A stretch of 64,000 nt of DNA from Pseudobutyrivibrio xylanivorans. GTDB taxonomy: Bacteria; Bacillota; Clostridia; Lachnospirales; Lachnospiraceae. Of the stretch, positions 1 to 9,793 are shown in pieces (positions within the stretch are counted from its first letter, which is position 1; every line of letters begins with the position of its first letter). A model generated the notes under the pieces. It had not been told where the DNA came from and searched no databases. It saw only the letters and a program-made list of their open reading frames with translations. Location of the stretch: assembly GCF_010906925.1 (NCBI RefSeq), contig NZ_VTVE01000003.1:393662-457661 (forward strand). Direction: 5' to 3'. The position numbers and the translations under genes are program-made.

Positions 1-69
1 CTAATCGTAGTGCCGCTGGCATTTATCAGCTGGCATTTATTTGAAAAGCAGCTATTGAAACTTAAATGA
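1..69 (+). CDS. C-terminal end of a membrane acyltransferase (acyltransferase-3-like), partial
   Basis: The first 22 codons read straight to a TGA stop at 67-69. The peptide is a hydrophobic stretch followed by SWHLFEKQLLKL. This resembles the last transmembrane helix and the S-W-x-x-E-K-x tail common in acyltransferase-3 (OafA/YrhL type) O-acetylases, which decorate cell-surface polysaccharides. The location directly upstream of glycosyltransferases fits that role. Only the tail is visible, so the family call is tentative. Confidence 0.4.
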   Translation, partial: LIVVPLAFISWHLFEKQLLKLK

Positions 70-88
70 GACTATTAATTAAAACAAT

Positions 89-1933
89 ATGAGTGATATT
101 AGAGAATATAAACAACCTAAAAATAAAATAGAAAAAGGTCTGCTGTATCTTCAGCATTATGGCCTGAAAAAGACTGTTGCTAAGACTATCAGAAAGGCTC
201 TGGGGCATGACCAGGAGCACTATAGCTATGCACAGTTTTTAAAGGCTCATCCAGTCACAGAAAAGGACCTTGAAAAGCAGCGTCATACTATTTTCAAGTT
301 CAATCCTGTGATTAGTATTGCAATTCCTCTTTACAATACCCCAGAGAGATTTTTAATAGAATTGATTCAGTCATTTACTGCACAGACATATGCTAATTGG
401 CAGCTTTGTCTTGCTGATGGAAGTCCTAAAGAGGGACTGAAGGACATTATTCTCAAGGCGACAGATGGTGTATGGGACGAGAGAATTGTCTACAAAAAGC
501 TTGAGGATAATACAGGCATCGCTGGCAATACTAATGCAGCACTTGAGCTTGCCACTGGAGAATTTATCGGATTTACGGATCACGATGATCTCATTACACC
601 AGATGCCATGTACTACATTGCCAAGGCATTAAATGAGGACCGTACAATTCAGGCCCTTTATTCAGATGAGGATAAAATCGACATGGAGTCCAAGGAATAT
701 TTCCTTCCTCACTTCAAGTCCGATTTCAATATAGACTTACTTTGCAGCCACAACTATATCACCCACCTTTTTGTTGCAAGGGCTGATATTGTTAGGGCAA
801 GCGGAGGAATCAGGTCAGAATTTGATGGTGCGCAGGACCACGATTTTGACTTGCGAGTACTTGAAAAGTGCAAAAATATTTATCACATCCCTAGGGTGCT
901 TTATCACTGGCGTACCCATCCTGCCTCAACAGCAGACCATCCAGAGGCCAAGATGTATGCCTATGAAAATGGTCGCAGGGCGGTGGAGGAGCACTACAAG
1001 AGACTGGGGATTCCTGCTAATGTACAGCTGGATACACACCTTGGATACTATCGCACCAAGTACCGTTGGCCAGGTTCACCACTTGTTTCCATAGTGATTC
1101 CAAACAAGGACCATATCAAGGATTTACAGGCTTGTATAGATAGCATCATTGAAAAAAATGAGTACAATAATATCGAGTTTGTAATTGTGGAAAACAATTC
1201 TACTGACGAGGCATTACGTGGATATTATCACGAGCTTCAGATGAGAAATGACATAAGTGCAAGAGTATTTGATTATACAGCAGAGCATCCTGAGTCAAAG
1301 GGCCAGTTCAACTACTCAGCCCTTGTTAATTATGGCGTTCATCAGGCAAAGGGAGAGTACATTCTTCTTTTGAATAATGACACTAGAATGATTAATGGAG
1401 ATGCCATTTCTGAGATGCTTGGACTTGCTCGCCGTGAGGATGTCGGTGCAGTTGGAGCCAGACTTTATTATGGCAACAACACAGTTCAGCATGCCGGACT
1501 TATTTTGGGTCTTGGCGGTGTTGCCAATTCACAGTTTTTAGGAAGCGGTCGCGAGCAGGTAGGATACTTTTACAGAAGCACATGTGTCCAGGATTTATCA
1601 GCAGTGACAGGGGCCTGCATGCTTACTTCAAAAGAGGACTATCTTGCAGTAGGCGGTTTTGATGAGGGCCTTGCAGTTGCATTTAACGATGTGGATTATT
1701 GCCTGAAGCTTCGGGCTAAGAATCTTCTTTGTGTGTACACACCATTTTCTGAGTGGTATCACCTTGAGTCTGTTAGCAGAGGACTTGACCTAGAGGACCC
1801 TGAGAAAAAGATGCGAATGGAAGCTGAGACACAGTACTTCACAGCTAAATGGAAAGAGGTTATAGAGAAGGGGGATCCATACTACAACCCAAATCTTTCC
1901 CTGAAAAAGTTTGATTACTCATTTAACATCTAA
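89..1933 (+). CDS. Two-domain GT2 glycosyltransferase of a surface polysaccharide cluster
   Basis: This 614-residue protein has two GT-A folds of glycosyltransferase family 2. The first starts near residue 75 (SIAIPLYNTPERF) and carries the metal-binding motif TDHDDL and a following SDEDKI. The second starts near residue 335 (PLVSIVIPNKD) with LLNNDTR and a FDE..FNDVDYCL acceptor-side motif. No membrane segment or signal peptide is seen, so it is likely cytosolic at the membrane and extends a lipid-linked glycan. The C-terminal half resembles the C-terminal region of the glycosyltransferase at 4689-6038, including a shared EKGDxxYNxNL ending, so the two are probably paralogues. The sugar specificity cannot be read from sequence. 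Confidence 0.88.
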   Translation: MSDIREYKQPKNKIEKGLLYLQHYGLKKTVAKTIRKALGHDQEHYSYAQFLKAHPVTEKDLEKQRHTIFKFNPVISIAIPLYNTPERFLIELIQSFTAQTYANWQLCLADGSPKEGLKDIILKATDGVWDERIVYKKLEDNTGIAGNTNAALELATGEFIGFTDHDDLITPDAMYYIAKALNEDRTIQALYSDEDKIDMESKEYFLPHFKSDFNIDLLCSHNYITHLFVARADIVRASGGIRSEFDGAQDHDFDLRVLEKCKNIYHIPRVLYHWRTHPASTADHPEAKMYAYENGRRAVEEHYKRLGIPANVQLDTHLGYYRTKYRWPGSPLVSIVIPNKDHIKDLQACIDSIIEKNEYNNIEFVIVENNSTDEALRGYYHELQMRNDISARVFDYTAEHPESKGQFNYSALVNYGVHQAKGEYILLLNNDTRMINGDAISEMLGLARREDVGAVGARLYYGNNTVQHAGLILGLGGVANSQFLGSGREQVGYFYRSTCVQDLSAVTGACMLTSKEDYLAVGGFDEGLAVAFNDVDYCLKLRAKNLLCVYTPFSEWYHLESVSRGLDLEDPEKKMRMEAETQYFTAKWKEVIEKGDPYYNPNLSLKKFDYSFNI

Positions 1934-2003
1934 GTGAGTTTATTAAAAGGTCTTTTGACTTATATAGTTAAAAATATAGCTAAGTAAAGGAGAATAATTT
2001 ATA

Positions 2004-3230
2004 ATGTTTACTAAAGAACAAGCTATTAATGTATTGAGGGAGAATAAGCAGGAGCACGTCATGAAGTTTTTTGACGAGCTTGATGCTTCAAAACAAGCAG
2101 AATTTCTTAATCAGATTGAGAATATCAACTGGTCTGATTTCAAGCTTATCGGCGGAGATGAATCTGCCGGAAGAGGACAGTTTTCTGTTCCACCTGCTGT
2201 TGAGATTTCTGAGATTGAAAAGAGACATGATGAGTTTCAGGCTGTTGGTCTTGAAGCTATAAAAAAGGGTGAGGTTGCAGCAGTACTTCTTGCTGGAGGC
2301 ATGGGTACTAGACTTGGATTTGATTTACCAAAGGGCTGCTTCAATGTAGGCAAGACTAGAGAGCTCTATATTTTTGAGTGCCTCATTAACAATCTTATGG
2401 ATGTGGTAAAGCAGGCAGGATGCTTCGTTCCCCTCTATATCATGACAAGTGAAAAAAATGATCAGGCTACTAGAGCTTTCTTCAAGGAGCATGACTATTT
2501 CGGATATAATCCTGAGTACGTTCAGTATTTCATTCAGGATATGGCATGCGCTGTAGACTACGATGGCAAGCTTCTCTTAGAGGACAAGGGCCGTCTTGCA
2601 ACATCACCTAATGGTAATGGTGGCTGGTATGCATCTATGGTCAAGGCTGGTCTTGATAAGGATTTAAAATCAAAGGGCGTTAAGTGGATTAACATCTTTG
2701 CAGTAGATAATGTTTGCCAGCGTATTGCAGACCCAGTATTTGTAGGTGCTACAATTGCAGGTGGTTTCCAAGCAGGCTCTAAGGTAGTTAGAAAGGTAGA
2801 CCCACAGGAGAAAATGGGACTTCTTTGCCTTGAGGATGGCAAGCCATCAATCGTTGAGTACTATGAGATGTCTGACGAGATGGCAGAGGCCAAGGCAGAG
2901 GATGGTAGCCTTCTTTACAAGTACGGCGTTATCCTTAATTACCTGTTCTCGCTTGAGAAGTTGGATGAGATTGTAAATAACAATATGTACGTACATGTTG
3001 TTGAGAAAAAGATTCCTCATATTGATGCCGATGGCAACCAGGTTTCACCTGAGTCTCCAAACGGCTACAAGTTTGAGTTATTAGTGCTTGATATGGTCCA
3101 CATGATGGATTCAAATCTGGCATTCGAGGTGGATAGAGTTAGAGAATTTGCACCAATCAAGAATCTCCATGGTGTTGATTCGGTTGATAGTGCAAGAGAA
3201 TTACTTGAGAAAAATGGAGTTACACTCTAA
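2004..3230 (+). CDS. UDP-sugar pyrophosphorylase (UDPGP / UAP1-like family)
   Basis: This 408-residue enzyme carries the nucleotide-binding signature LLAGGMGTRLGFDLPKG near residue 95, which is diagnostic of the UDPGP family shared by eukaryotic-type UDP-N-acetylhexosamine and UDP-glucose pyrophosphorylases. Further family segments are PNGNGGWY near residue 205 and an FAVDNV segment near 230. It should make a UDP-sugar plus pyrophosphate from UTP and a sugar-1-phosphate, supplying the neighbouring glycosyltransferases. It is not the GlmU or GalU type common in bacteria. An AAGGAG ribosome binding site precedes the ATG. Whether the sugar is GlcNAc, GalNAc or glucose is open. Confidence 0.85.
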   Translation: MFTKEQAINVLRENKQEHVMKFFDELDASKQAEFLNQIENINWSDFKLIGGDESAGRGQFSVPPAVEISEIEKRHDEFQAVGLEAIKKGEVAAVLLAGGMGTRLGFDLPKGCFNVGKTRELYIFECLINNLMDVVKQAGCFVPLYIMTSEKNDQATRAFFKEHDYFGYNPEYVQYFIQDMACAVDYDGKLLLEDKGRLATSPNGNGGWYASMVKAGLDKDLKSKGVKWINIFAVDNVCQRIADPVFVGATIAGGFQAGSKVVRKVDPQEKMGLLCLEDGKPSIVEYYEMSDEMAEAKAEDGSLLYKYGVILNYLFSLEKLDEIVNNNMYVHVVEKKIPHIDADGNQVSPESPNGYKFELLVLDMVHMMDSNLAFEVDRVREFAPIKNLHGVDSVDSARELLEKNGVTL

Positions 3231-3267
3231 AAATTAGGGGATAACCCGAAGCTTTTAGGAGATAGAC

Positions 3268-4689
3268 GTGTATAAAAAGAAAAAACGTTCCTGGGTAAAA
3301 CATCTAGATTTCATAATACTTGATATGTTGGCAGCTGAGCTTGCCATCTTTATAGGTGTATACCTTAAGTTTCACAGTATTATCTTTCTAGATAAATATG
3401 AGTGGTACAACTTGTATCAGAACTTGGCAAAGATTTTGCCATTCATTGATTTGACAGGTGTGCTTTTCTCAGAGACCTACACAGGAATACTTAGACGAAC
3501 TAAATATCAGGAGCTTACTTCCACTATCTGGCATTGTGTAATTAATTTCTTGGGCGTATTTATTTACATGTATGGTACCCGGACTACATACTACTACTCT
3601 CGTTTTGCTATAGGCGTTTTTGCTGTTGCAATGGTAATTGTCACCTATTTCTTCAGAGTAATTTGGAAGAGATTAATTCGACGCAGAAAGCTTCTTGATA
3701 TCAATAAGAGGTCTATGATTGTGGTTGCTGAGGCTTCCACTGTAGAGCACTGTCTTTCTGAGATTGCCCACAGCCCATACACTGAGTTTAAGGTAGAGGG
3801 TGTGGCGGTTGTAGACGAGGATATGACAGGTCAGGAGATACAGGGCATTCCTGTAGTTGCATCAGCTGACAATCTACTTGAATATTTGAGGACTAATGTT
3901 GTTGATGAAGTGTTCCTTGATGGTAACACTAGAGCCAGTGAGGAGAGCCTTGCAGGACGACTTGTTGAGCAGGGACTTACAGTTCATATGGCCCTCATTC
4001 ACACTAACAACCTGATGCCAAACAGAATAATGGAGACTTATGGTGACTACGTGGTACTTACTACAAGTATGCACATTTCCAACAACAAGCAGGCTTTCCT
4101 TAAGAGGGTTATGGATATTGTTGGGGCGATTGTTGGTCTTGTTCTTACAGCTATTGCATTCATTATATTTGCACCTATTATCAAGATTCAGTCACCAGGA
4201 CCTGTTTTCTTTACCCAGACACGTATCGGTGAAAATGGCCGTCGTTTCAAGATTTTTAAGTTCCGCACCATGTATGTGGATGCAGAGGAGCGGAAAAAGG
4301 AACTCTTAGATCAAAATGAGATGGATGGAAATATGTTTAAGATGGAAAATGATCCAAGAATCATTCCTATCGGACATTTCCTTAGAAAATATTCTATTGA
4401 TGAATTGCCACAGTTTTTAAATGTTCTCATTGGAGATATGTCCCTTGTTGGCACCAGACCTCCTCTTGAGGATGAGTACGAAAGATACGCTCTTCATCAC
4501 AAGGCTCGTCTTTCAATCAAGCCAGGCCTTACTGGTATGTGGCAGGTAAGTGGTCGCAGCGACATCAAGGATTTTGAGAAAGTTGTTGCTCTTGATACAC
4601 AGTATATTTCTGATTGGTCTTTGGGACTTGATATTAGAATTATATTAAAAACAATAGCCGTTGTTTTTGGCGGAAAGGGCTCGAAATAG
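3268..4689 (+). CDS. Polyprenyl-phosphate glycosylphosphotransferase (initiating sugar transferase)
   Basis: This 473-residue membrane protein is of the WbaP/WcaJ type. It has about four N-terminal transmembrane helices (residues 12-130), a central Rossmann-like domain (near 145-240), another helix (about 273-300) and the C-terminal bacterial sugar transferase domain. That domain shows FKFRTM, DELPQFLNVL and SLVGTRPP, followed by KPGLTGMWQVSGRS. It transfers a sugar-1-phosphate to undecaprenyl phosphate, the first step of repeat-unit assembly. The start is GTG with TAGGAG eight bases upstream. The stop overlaps the GTG start of the next gene by one base, which shows translational coupling. 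Confidence 0.92.
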   Translation: MYKKKKRSWVKHLDFIILDMLAAELAIFIGVYLKFHSIIFLDKYEWYNLYQNLAKILPFIDLTGVLFSETYTGILRRTKYQELTSTIWHCVINFLGVFIYMYGTRTTYYYSRFAIGVFAVAMVIVTYFFRVIWKRLIRRRKLLDINKRSMIVVAEASTVEHCLSEIAHSPYTEFKVEGVAVVDEDMTGQEIQGIPVVASADNLLEYLRTNVVDEVFLDGNTRASEESLAGRLVEQGLTVHMALIHTNNLMPNRIMETYGDYVVLTTSMHISNNKQAFLKRVMDIVGAIVGLVLTAIAFIIFAPIIKIQSPGPVFFTQTRIGENGRRFKIFKFRTMYVDAEERKKELLDQNEMDGNMFKMENDPRIIPIGHFLRKYSIDELPQFLNVLIGDMSLVGTRPPLEDEYERYALHHKARLSIKPGLTGMWQVSGRSDIKDFEKVVALDTQYISDWSLGLDIRIILKTIAVVFGGKGSK

Positions 4690-6038
4690 TGGCAGATGCA
4701 TATTTTACATTAGTCGTATGGACTATTGATACCAACATGGACCAGTTTAAGGACATGCTGGAGTCCATCGACCAACAAGAATATCGCGAATTTGAACTTT
4801 ATATTTTAGACAACAATCCTTCTAATGCAATCGAGATCACTATCAAGGAGTTTTTCCCTGATATTGTGGACAAGGTTCATTACAGAAGATTGAAGAAAAA
4901 ATCAGGTGGCGCCTATGCTTACAACATTGGCGCTCATTTTGCTGAGGGAAATTATTTGGTTTATCTGGGTCAGCACGATAGACTCAGTGCCAAGACCCTT
5001 GGGGCATTAAATGAAAAAATAAATTCTAGAGAGGATTTTAATTCTATAATCTATACTGATTCAGACGAGTTGATTGGCCTAGATAGAATGAATCCTCACT
5101 TCAAAAGTGATTTCAATAAAGAACTTCTTTTGCAGACTAATTACATAGGAGATTTCTTTTGCTTGCCAGTGGCTCTCTATAAAAAGCTAGGGGAGTTTAA
5201 TGAGAAGGCAAAGACCGCCTATATTTACGAGTACTACCTGAGGGCGGCATTTAAAAAAGAAAAAATCGAGCACATCCCTTCCCTTTTATATCACAAGAGA
5301 ATAGATAATAAAATCAAGACAAAAGAGGATAGGGCTGCTGAGAGATTCTATTGTAATGAACACATGGCACTTGCTATTTCCTACCTGAGGAAGACAGGTG
5401 TTATCTGCCGAGGACGAGTGGATGCCAATATGAAAAAGTGGCACATCGACTACGACGAGACTGCATTTAGGAGATTTTCTGGTGACTACATGTTTTTAAG
5501 GGATGAAAATGTAAAGCTTTTCACCAGAAACAATGCCAAGAGAATGTATGCTTACCTTAGCCAGCCAGATGTGGCGGTGGTAGGATGTCGCTTTATAAAT
5601 AGAGGATTTACCCTTGATAATGTTGGATACATTTATGGAGAGGATGGAGCTCAGTATCCTGCATTTCACGGACAGCGAATCTTCAGGGACAGCTACGAGG
5701 GACTTGCCAGCATGCCTCATGATGTGGCTATGGTGGACAGCGGATGCTGTATGATTGATGCAAAAGTATATAGGATGCTAAGAGGCTTTGACCCTAGACT
5801 TTCAGGTAGGGATGCCATGCTTGATTTTTGCATCAGAGCCCGTGAAAGGGGATTCCGTACTGTAGTAGTTCCAAAGTGTATTGCAAGGTACAAAAATAAA
5901 GACAATATCTCTACAGAGGAGTCTCATGATTTTCTTATGGAAAAACACAGGGAGCTAATAGAAAAAGGTGACGGCTTTTACAATAAAAACCTGCCTGTAG
6001 GTATGGAAAATTATCGACTTCCAGGAATGGAGGAATAA
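4689..6038 (+). CDS. GT2-like glycosyltransferase with altered catalytic motif
   Basis: This 449-residue protein starts with GTG sharing one base with the previous stop. It follows the plan of the 614-residue glycosyltransferase upstream: an N-terminal GT-A-like domain with TDSDEL and HFKSDFN, then a C-terminal part with GCCMID and FDPRLSGRDAMLDFCIRARE. Where the paralogue has TDHDDL, this one has LGQHDRL, so the usual DxD metal site is changed. It may use another residue set, be a non-catalytic partner, or have diverged specificity. It is likely cytosolic and acts on lipid-linked repeat units. The two C-termini align clearly by eye, which supports an old duplication. Confidence 0.8.
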   Translation: MADAYFTLVVWTIDTNMDQFKDMLESIDQQEYREFELYILDNNPSNAIEITIKEFFPDIVDKVHYRRLKKKSGGAYAYNIGAHFAEGNYLVYLGQHDRLSAKTLGALNEKINSREDFNSIIYTDSDELIGLDRMNPHFKSDFNKELLLQTNYIGDFFCLPVALYKKLGEFNEKAKTAYIYEYYLRAAFKKEKIEHIPSLLYHKRIDNKIKTKEDRAAERFYCNEHMALAISYLRKTGVICRGRVDANMKKWHIDYDETAFRRFSGDYMFLRDENVKLFTRNNAKRMYAYLSQPDVAVVGCRFINRGFTLDNVGYIYGEDGAQYPAFHGQRIFRDSYEGLASMPHDVAMVDSGCCMIDAKVYRMLRGFDPRLSGRDAMLDFCIRARERGFRTVVVPKCIARYKNKDNISTEESHDFLMEKHRELIEKGDGFYNKNLPVGMENYRLPGMEE

Positions 6039-6115
6039 GACCTAAAAAAGCTAGACGTGTTTATTGATTTTTTGTTTATTTTTTTAGTGAATGTGACGGA
6101 ATAATCTCCGTTTTC

Positions 6116-6145
6116 TTGACAATTTGAGAATACCTAGAGTAGACT
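6116..6145 (+). promoter_or_regulatory. Probable sigma-A promoter of the LCP gene
   Basis: TTGACA (6116-6121) is separated by 18 bp from TAGACT (6140-6145), about 55 bp before the LCP start. The -35 is perfect and the -10 matches 4 of 6. It suggests the LCP gene has its own promoter in addition to any read-through from the polysaccharide genes. Confidence 0.55.
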
Positions 6146-6200
6146 TAATCAGTATTACTATTTTTAAAAGATTACTACTTAAAGATGGGAGACAGTGGAA

Positions 6201-7763
6201 ATGAGTAATTTCGAAGATTACGATTTGACTAGAGGCGCTGGCACCAGAAGCCGTGCCAACAGAACACCAAATCGTGTAAATAATGGAGCACCTCGTAGAA
6301 GACCAGATTCTCAGTACTCACAGGGACAGATGAATTATGATTATGATATGTCCCTTGATGATGAGATGGATATGTATAATTATGACTTACAGGGAGAGGC
6401 TATGGACCAGCGTATGCCACGTCAGGGTGTATCACGCCAGGGCGCAGCTAGACCATCAGGAGCTAGAACAGGAGCATCACGTCAGGGACAGCCACGCAGA
6501 TCATCACAGCCTGTACGTCATTCTGCTAGCCATCCAGGTACTAGGAGCAGTTCTTCTCGCTCAGGTAGAGGTGGTTCTTCTAGACCTAGTTCAGCAGGTG
6601 CGTCAAGACGTCCATCTAGTTCAAAGAAGGGCAACACTTCTAGAAAAAATAAAAAGAAAAAGACCAGAAGAACAGTTATTGTAGTTGAGGTTGTAATTCT
6701 TTTAGTTCTTGCATTGGTATTCTTCCTTTGGAACAAGATCAGCAAGATTGATACAGGTATCAAATACGAGAAAGAGACTAATGACTTGGATGAGGCTACA
6801 GTAGAGCTTCTTAGCAACTACACCACCATTGCTCTTTTCGGTGTAGATAACCGTAGTACCGGTAACACTGATTCTGGTAATTCCGATACTATCATGATTG
6901 CAGCTATTAACAATGATACTAAGGAAGTTAAGCTAGTATCTGTACAGCGTGATACTTATCTCAAGGTAGAGGATGACAAGTACAGAAAGTGCAACTATGC
7001 ATATGGACATAGCGGCCCTGATGGAGCTTGCAATATGCTCAATGCCAACTTAGATATTTCTGTAGATGGTTTCGTTGCTGTTGATTTCTGGACTCTTGCT
7101 ACTATCGTTGATGATCTTGGGGGCTTAGAGCTTGAGATTACTCAGAAGATGATTAATACAGACAATCCAGACACACATCAGAATGCTTTGGCAGGATATA
7201 TTGCCGAGGTAGAAAATGTACTTAACTATCATCCAGATCAAGAGGATGGCTGGAAGAAGAGCGATTGCTACTTCGATTCTCCAGGTACATACAAGCTCAA
7301 CGGAGCTCAGGTAGTAGGCTATTGTCGAAACAGATACGCTGTAGATAACGATTACGGTCGTGCAGCAAACCAGCGTATGGTAGTTAATATGATTGTTGAA
7401 AAGGCTAAAAAGGCAGACTTGGTTACACTTAACAAGATTACAGACCATGTCTTTGAAAAGATGTCTACAAACTTGTCTAAGACACAGCTTATTTCTATGG
7501 CTACTGCAGTAAAGGATTACGAAATTGTTGGTTCTTCAGGATTCCCATTTGATTTGACTACTGGTACATACGGTAGCAAGGGAAGCTTGGTTGTACCATG
7601 TACACTTAGCACTAACGTTGTTAAGCTTCATGAGTACCTCTATGACCAGCAGGATTACACTGTAACAGAATCTGTTCAGGCTATATCTGATAAGGTATCT
7701 AGTGACACTGGTACAAGTGAGGGCAGTGCTACAGTCAACCAGACGCCGGATTCATCTCAATAA
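6201..7763 (+). CDS. LytR-CpsA-Psr (LCP) family cell wall glycopolymer ligase
   Basis: The product is about 520 residues. A cytosolic N-terminus of roughly 150 residues is very rich in Arg, Ser, Gln and Gly (many RQG and SSR patches). One transmembrane helix follows (TVIVVEVVILLVLALVFFLW), then an extracellular LCP domain with FGVDNRS, SDTIMIA, VQRDTY and a RNRYAVDNDYGRAANQR segment. The last is the Arg-rich pyrophosphate-binding region of the family. LCP enzymes move glycopolymers from undecaprenyl carriers to peptidoglycan, which fits its place after the polysaccharide genes. ATG at 6201 is preferred over GTG at 6195 because GGGAG at 6187-6191 lies 9 bases before it. Confidence 0.9.
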   Translation: MSNFEDYDLTRGAGTRSRANRTPNRVNNGAPRRRPDSQYSQGQMNYDYDMSLDDEMDMYNYDLQGEAMDQRMPRQGVSRQGAARPSGARTGASRQGQPRRSSQPVRHSASHPGTRSSSSRSGRGGSSRPSSAGASRRPSSSKKGNTSRKNKKKKTRRTVIVVEVVILLVLALVFFLWNKISKIDTGIKYEKETNDLDEATVELLSNYTTIALFGVDNRSTGNTDSGNSDTIMIAAINNDTKEVKLVSVQRDTYLKVEDDKYRKCNYAYGHSGPDGACNMLNANLDISVDGFVAVDFWTLATIVDDLGGLELEITQKMINTDNPDTHQNALAGYIAEVENVLNYHPDQEDGWKKSDCYFDSPGTYKLNGAQVVGYCRNRYAVDNDYGRAANQRMVVNMIVEKAKKADLVTLNKITDHVFEKMSTNLSKTQLISMATAVKDYEIVGSSGFPFDLTTGTYGSKGSLVVPCTLSTNVVKLHEYLYDQQDYTVTESVQAISDKVSSDTGTSEGSATVNQTPDSSQ

Positions 7764-7787
7764 ACATAGGAATAATAACTAGGGTTT

Positions 7788-7825
7788 CTTGTGGGTGCAA
7801 TGATGTACCCACAAGACTCTTGTTT
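7788..7825 (+). terminator. Probable intrinsic terminator after the LCP gene
   Basis: CTTGTGGGT (7788-7796) pairs with ACCCACAAG (7807-7815), and a loosely T-rich tail follows. The U-tract is weak, so termination may be incomplete. Confidence 0.55.
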
Positions 7826-7847
7826 TATTATGAACAATTTTTATAGT
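7820..7847 (+). promoter_or_regulatory. Possible glmS promoter
   Basis: TTGTTT (7820-7825) and TATAGT (7842-7847) are spaced 16 bp apart, about 45 bp before the glmS start. The resulting leader is too short for a glmS ribozyme. Confidence 0.4.
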
Positions 7848-7893
7848 AAAATATTTCATTATAAAGACTAATTATTTTTAAGAGGATAAATAA

Positions 7894-9726
7894 ATGTGTG
7901 GAATAGTAGGTTATGTTGGTAAGTCACAGGCAGCTCCAATTTTGCTTGATGGACTTAGCAAGCTTGAGTACAGAGGTTATGATTCAGCTGGTATGGCTGT
8001 TTACGATGGCAAGAAAATTGAGTTCGAAAAGGCTAAGGGACGTCTTCGTCTTTTAAGTGAAAAGACTCATGATGGCGATAGCATGAAAGGTACTATTGGT
8101 ATCGGTCATACACGTTGGGCTACACATGGTGAGCCTAGCGAGACTAATGCTCATCCACATTTAAATGAAGATGAGACTATCGCTGTTGTTCACAATGGTA
8201 TTATTGAAAACTACGCCAAGCTTAAGGATAAGCTTATTAAGCGCGGTTATTCATTTAAGTCAGAGACAGATACTGAGGTAGTTGCACATCTTCTTGATTA
8301 CTATTACAAGCAGGGCAATGACCCACTTACATGTGTGACAAAGGTTATGCACCGTGTTGAGGGAGCATACGCACTTGGTATTATTTTTGCGGATTATCCA
8401 GATCAGATTTATTCAGTTCGTAAGGATAGCCCACTTATCGTTGGCCTTGGTAAGGACGGCAACTTAATTGCATCTGATGTTCCAGCTGTTCTTAAGTATA
8501 CTCGTGAAGTTTACTTCATCGAGAATGAGGAGATTGCTAGACTTTCAGAGAATGCTATTGAGTTCTTTGATGTGGATGGTCAGCCAATCGAAAAGGAATC
8601 TAAGACAATCGATTGGGATGTTGATGCAGCAGAAAAGGGTGGCTACGACCACTTTATGATTAAAGAGATTCACGAGGAGCCAAAGACTGTTCGTGATACT
8701 CTCAATCCTCGTATCAAAAATGACAAGGTTGATATCGAGGAGCTTGGCATGAGCGATGAGGAGATAAAGTCTATCTCGCGTATTCGTATCGTTGCCTGCG
8801 GTAGTGCTTATCATACAGGCGTTACTGCTAAATATGTTTTCGAGGAGATGGCTCGCATTCCTGTAGAGGTAGATATTGCATCTGAGTTCAGATATCGCAA
8901 TCCAATCCTTCAGGAGAATGAGCTTGTTATTGCAGTCAGCCAGTCTGGTGAGACAGCAGATACAAAGGAAGCAGTTCGAATGGCTCGCGCTATGGGCAAC
9001 ATGACACTTGCAATTGTTAATGTTGTTGGTTCATCTATCGCTCGTGAGGCAGAAAAGGTTATGTACACATGGGCAGGTCCTGAGATTTCAGTTGCCACAA
9101 CAAAGGCTTACTCTGCTCAGCTTATTGCATTCTACTTGCTTGCAATGAAGTTTGCAGAGGTTAGAGGTCTTCTTGGCGAGGATGAAATGAAGGAGCTTAT
9201 CAAGGATCTTAAGATGCTTCCAGAGCAGATTGAGATGCTTCTTGGTAACAAAGAGCGCATTCAGAAGTTTGCAAATAGATTCGTTGCAGCTAAGGACGTA
9301 TTCTTCATTGGTCGTGGTATTGACTACGCTATCTCAATGGAGGGTTCACTTAAGCTCAAGGAGATTTCATATATTCACTCAGAGGCTTATGCAGCTGGTG
9401 AGCTTAAGCACGGTACTATTTCTCTTATCGAAGAGGGTACTTTGGTTGCAGCAGTAGCTACTCAGGACAGTGTATATCCAAAGACAGTATCTAATATTGT
9501 TGAGTGCAAGACACGTGGAGCATTTATCCTTGCAGTTACTACAGTTGGTAATGAGGATATTGAAAAGGTAGCTGATTATGTAATGTATATCCCTCAGACT
9601 AACAGATACTTTACTAACTCACTTGCAATTATTCCATTGCAGTTGTTTGGTTACTATGTATCAGTTGGTAAGGGTTATGATGTTGATCACCCAAGAAACT
9701 TAGCAAAATCAGTTACTGTTGAATAA
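7894..9726 (+). CDS. glmS: Glutamine--fructose-6-phosphate aminotransferase (isomerizing)
   Basis: This 610-residue enzyme has the family's normal length. It starts MCGIVGYVG, so Cys2 becomes the N-terminal nucleophile of the Ntn glutaminase domain (residues 1-230; THGEPSETNAHPH and HNGIIENY visible). Two SIS sugar-isomerase domains follow (CGSAYHTG and SQSGETADT near 350, then SEAYAAGELKHG near 490), ending in the DHPRNLAKSVTVE tail that forms the active site. It makes glucosamine-6-phosphate from fructose-6-phosphate and glutamine, feeding UDP-GlcNAc for wall and surface polymers. This connects it to the UDP-sugar gene upstream. No ribozyme is visible in its leader. Confidence 0.98.
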   Translation: MCGIVGYVGKSQAAPILLDGLSKLEYRGYDSAGMAVYDGKKIEFEKAKGRLRLLSEKTHDGDSMKGTIGIGHTRWATHGEPSETNAHPHLNEDETIAVVHNGIIENYAKLKDKLIKRGYSFKSETDTEVVAHLLDYYYKQGNDPLTCVTKVMHRVEGAYALGIIFADYPDQIYSVRKDSPLIVGLGKDGNLIASDVPAVLKYTREVYFIENEEIARLSENAIEFFDVDGQPIEKESKTIDWDVDAAEKGGYDHFMIKEIHEEPKTVRDTLNPRIKNDKVDIEELGMSDEEIKSISRIRIVACGSAYHTGVTAKYVFEEMARIPVEVDIASEFRYRNPILQENELVIAVSQSGETADTKEAVRMARAMGNMTLAIVNVVGSSIAREAEKVMYTWAGPEISVATTKAYSAQLIAFYLLAMKFAEVRGLLGEDEMKELIKDLKMLPEQIEMLLGNKERIQKFANRFVAAKDVFFIGRGIDYAISMEGSLKLKEISYIHSEAYAAGELKHGTISLIEEGTLVAAVATQDSVYPKTVSNIVECKTRGAFILAVTTVGNEDIEKVADYVMYIPQTNRYFTNSLAIIPLQLFGYYVSVGKGYDVDHPRNLAKSVTVE

Positions 9727-9793
9727 GTTATCACCTAAACGTCACATTAAGGTCTTACACTACGCTTAGTACATGCGAAATGGAGGCGAGTTT

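Noticed and set aside
7820..7893. glmS ribozyme upstream of glmS
   Set aside because: Only about 80 bases lie between the terminator and the start codon, and no ribozyme core is seen.
9773..9793. Upstream start for the HtrA protease
   Set aside because: The ATG at 9773 has no ribosome binding site, while GGAGG precedes the ATG at 9794.
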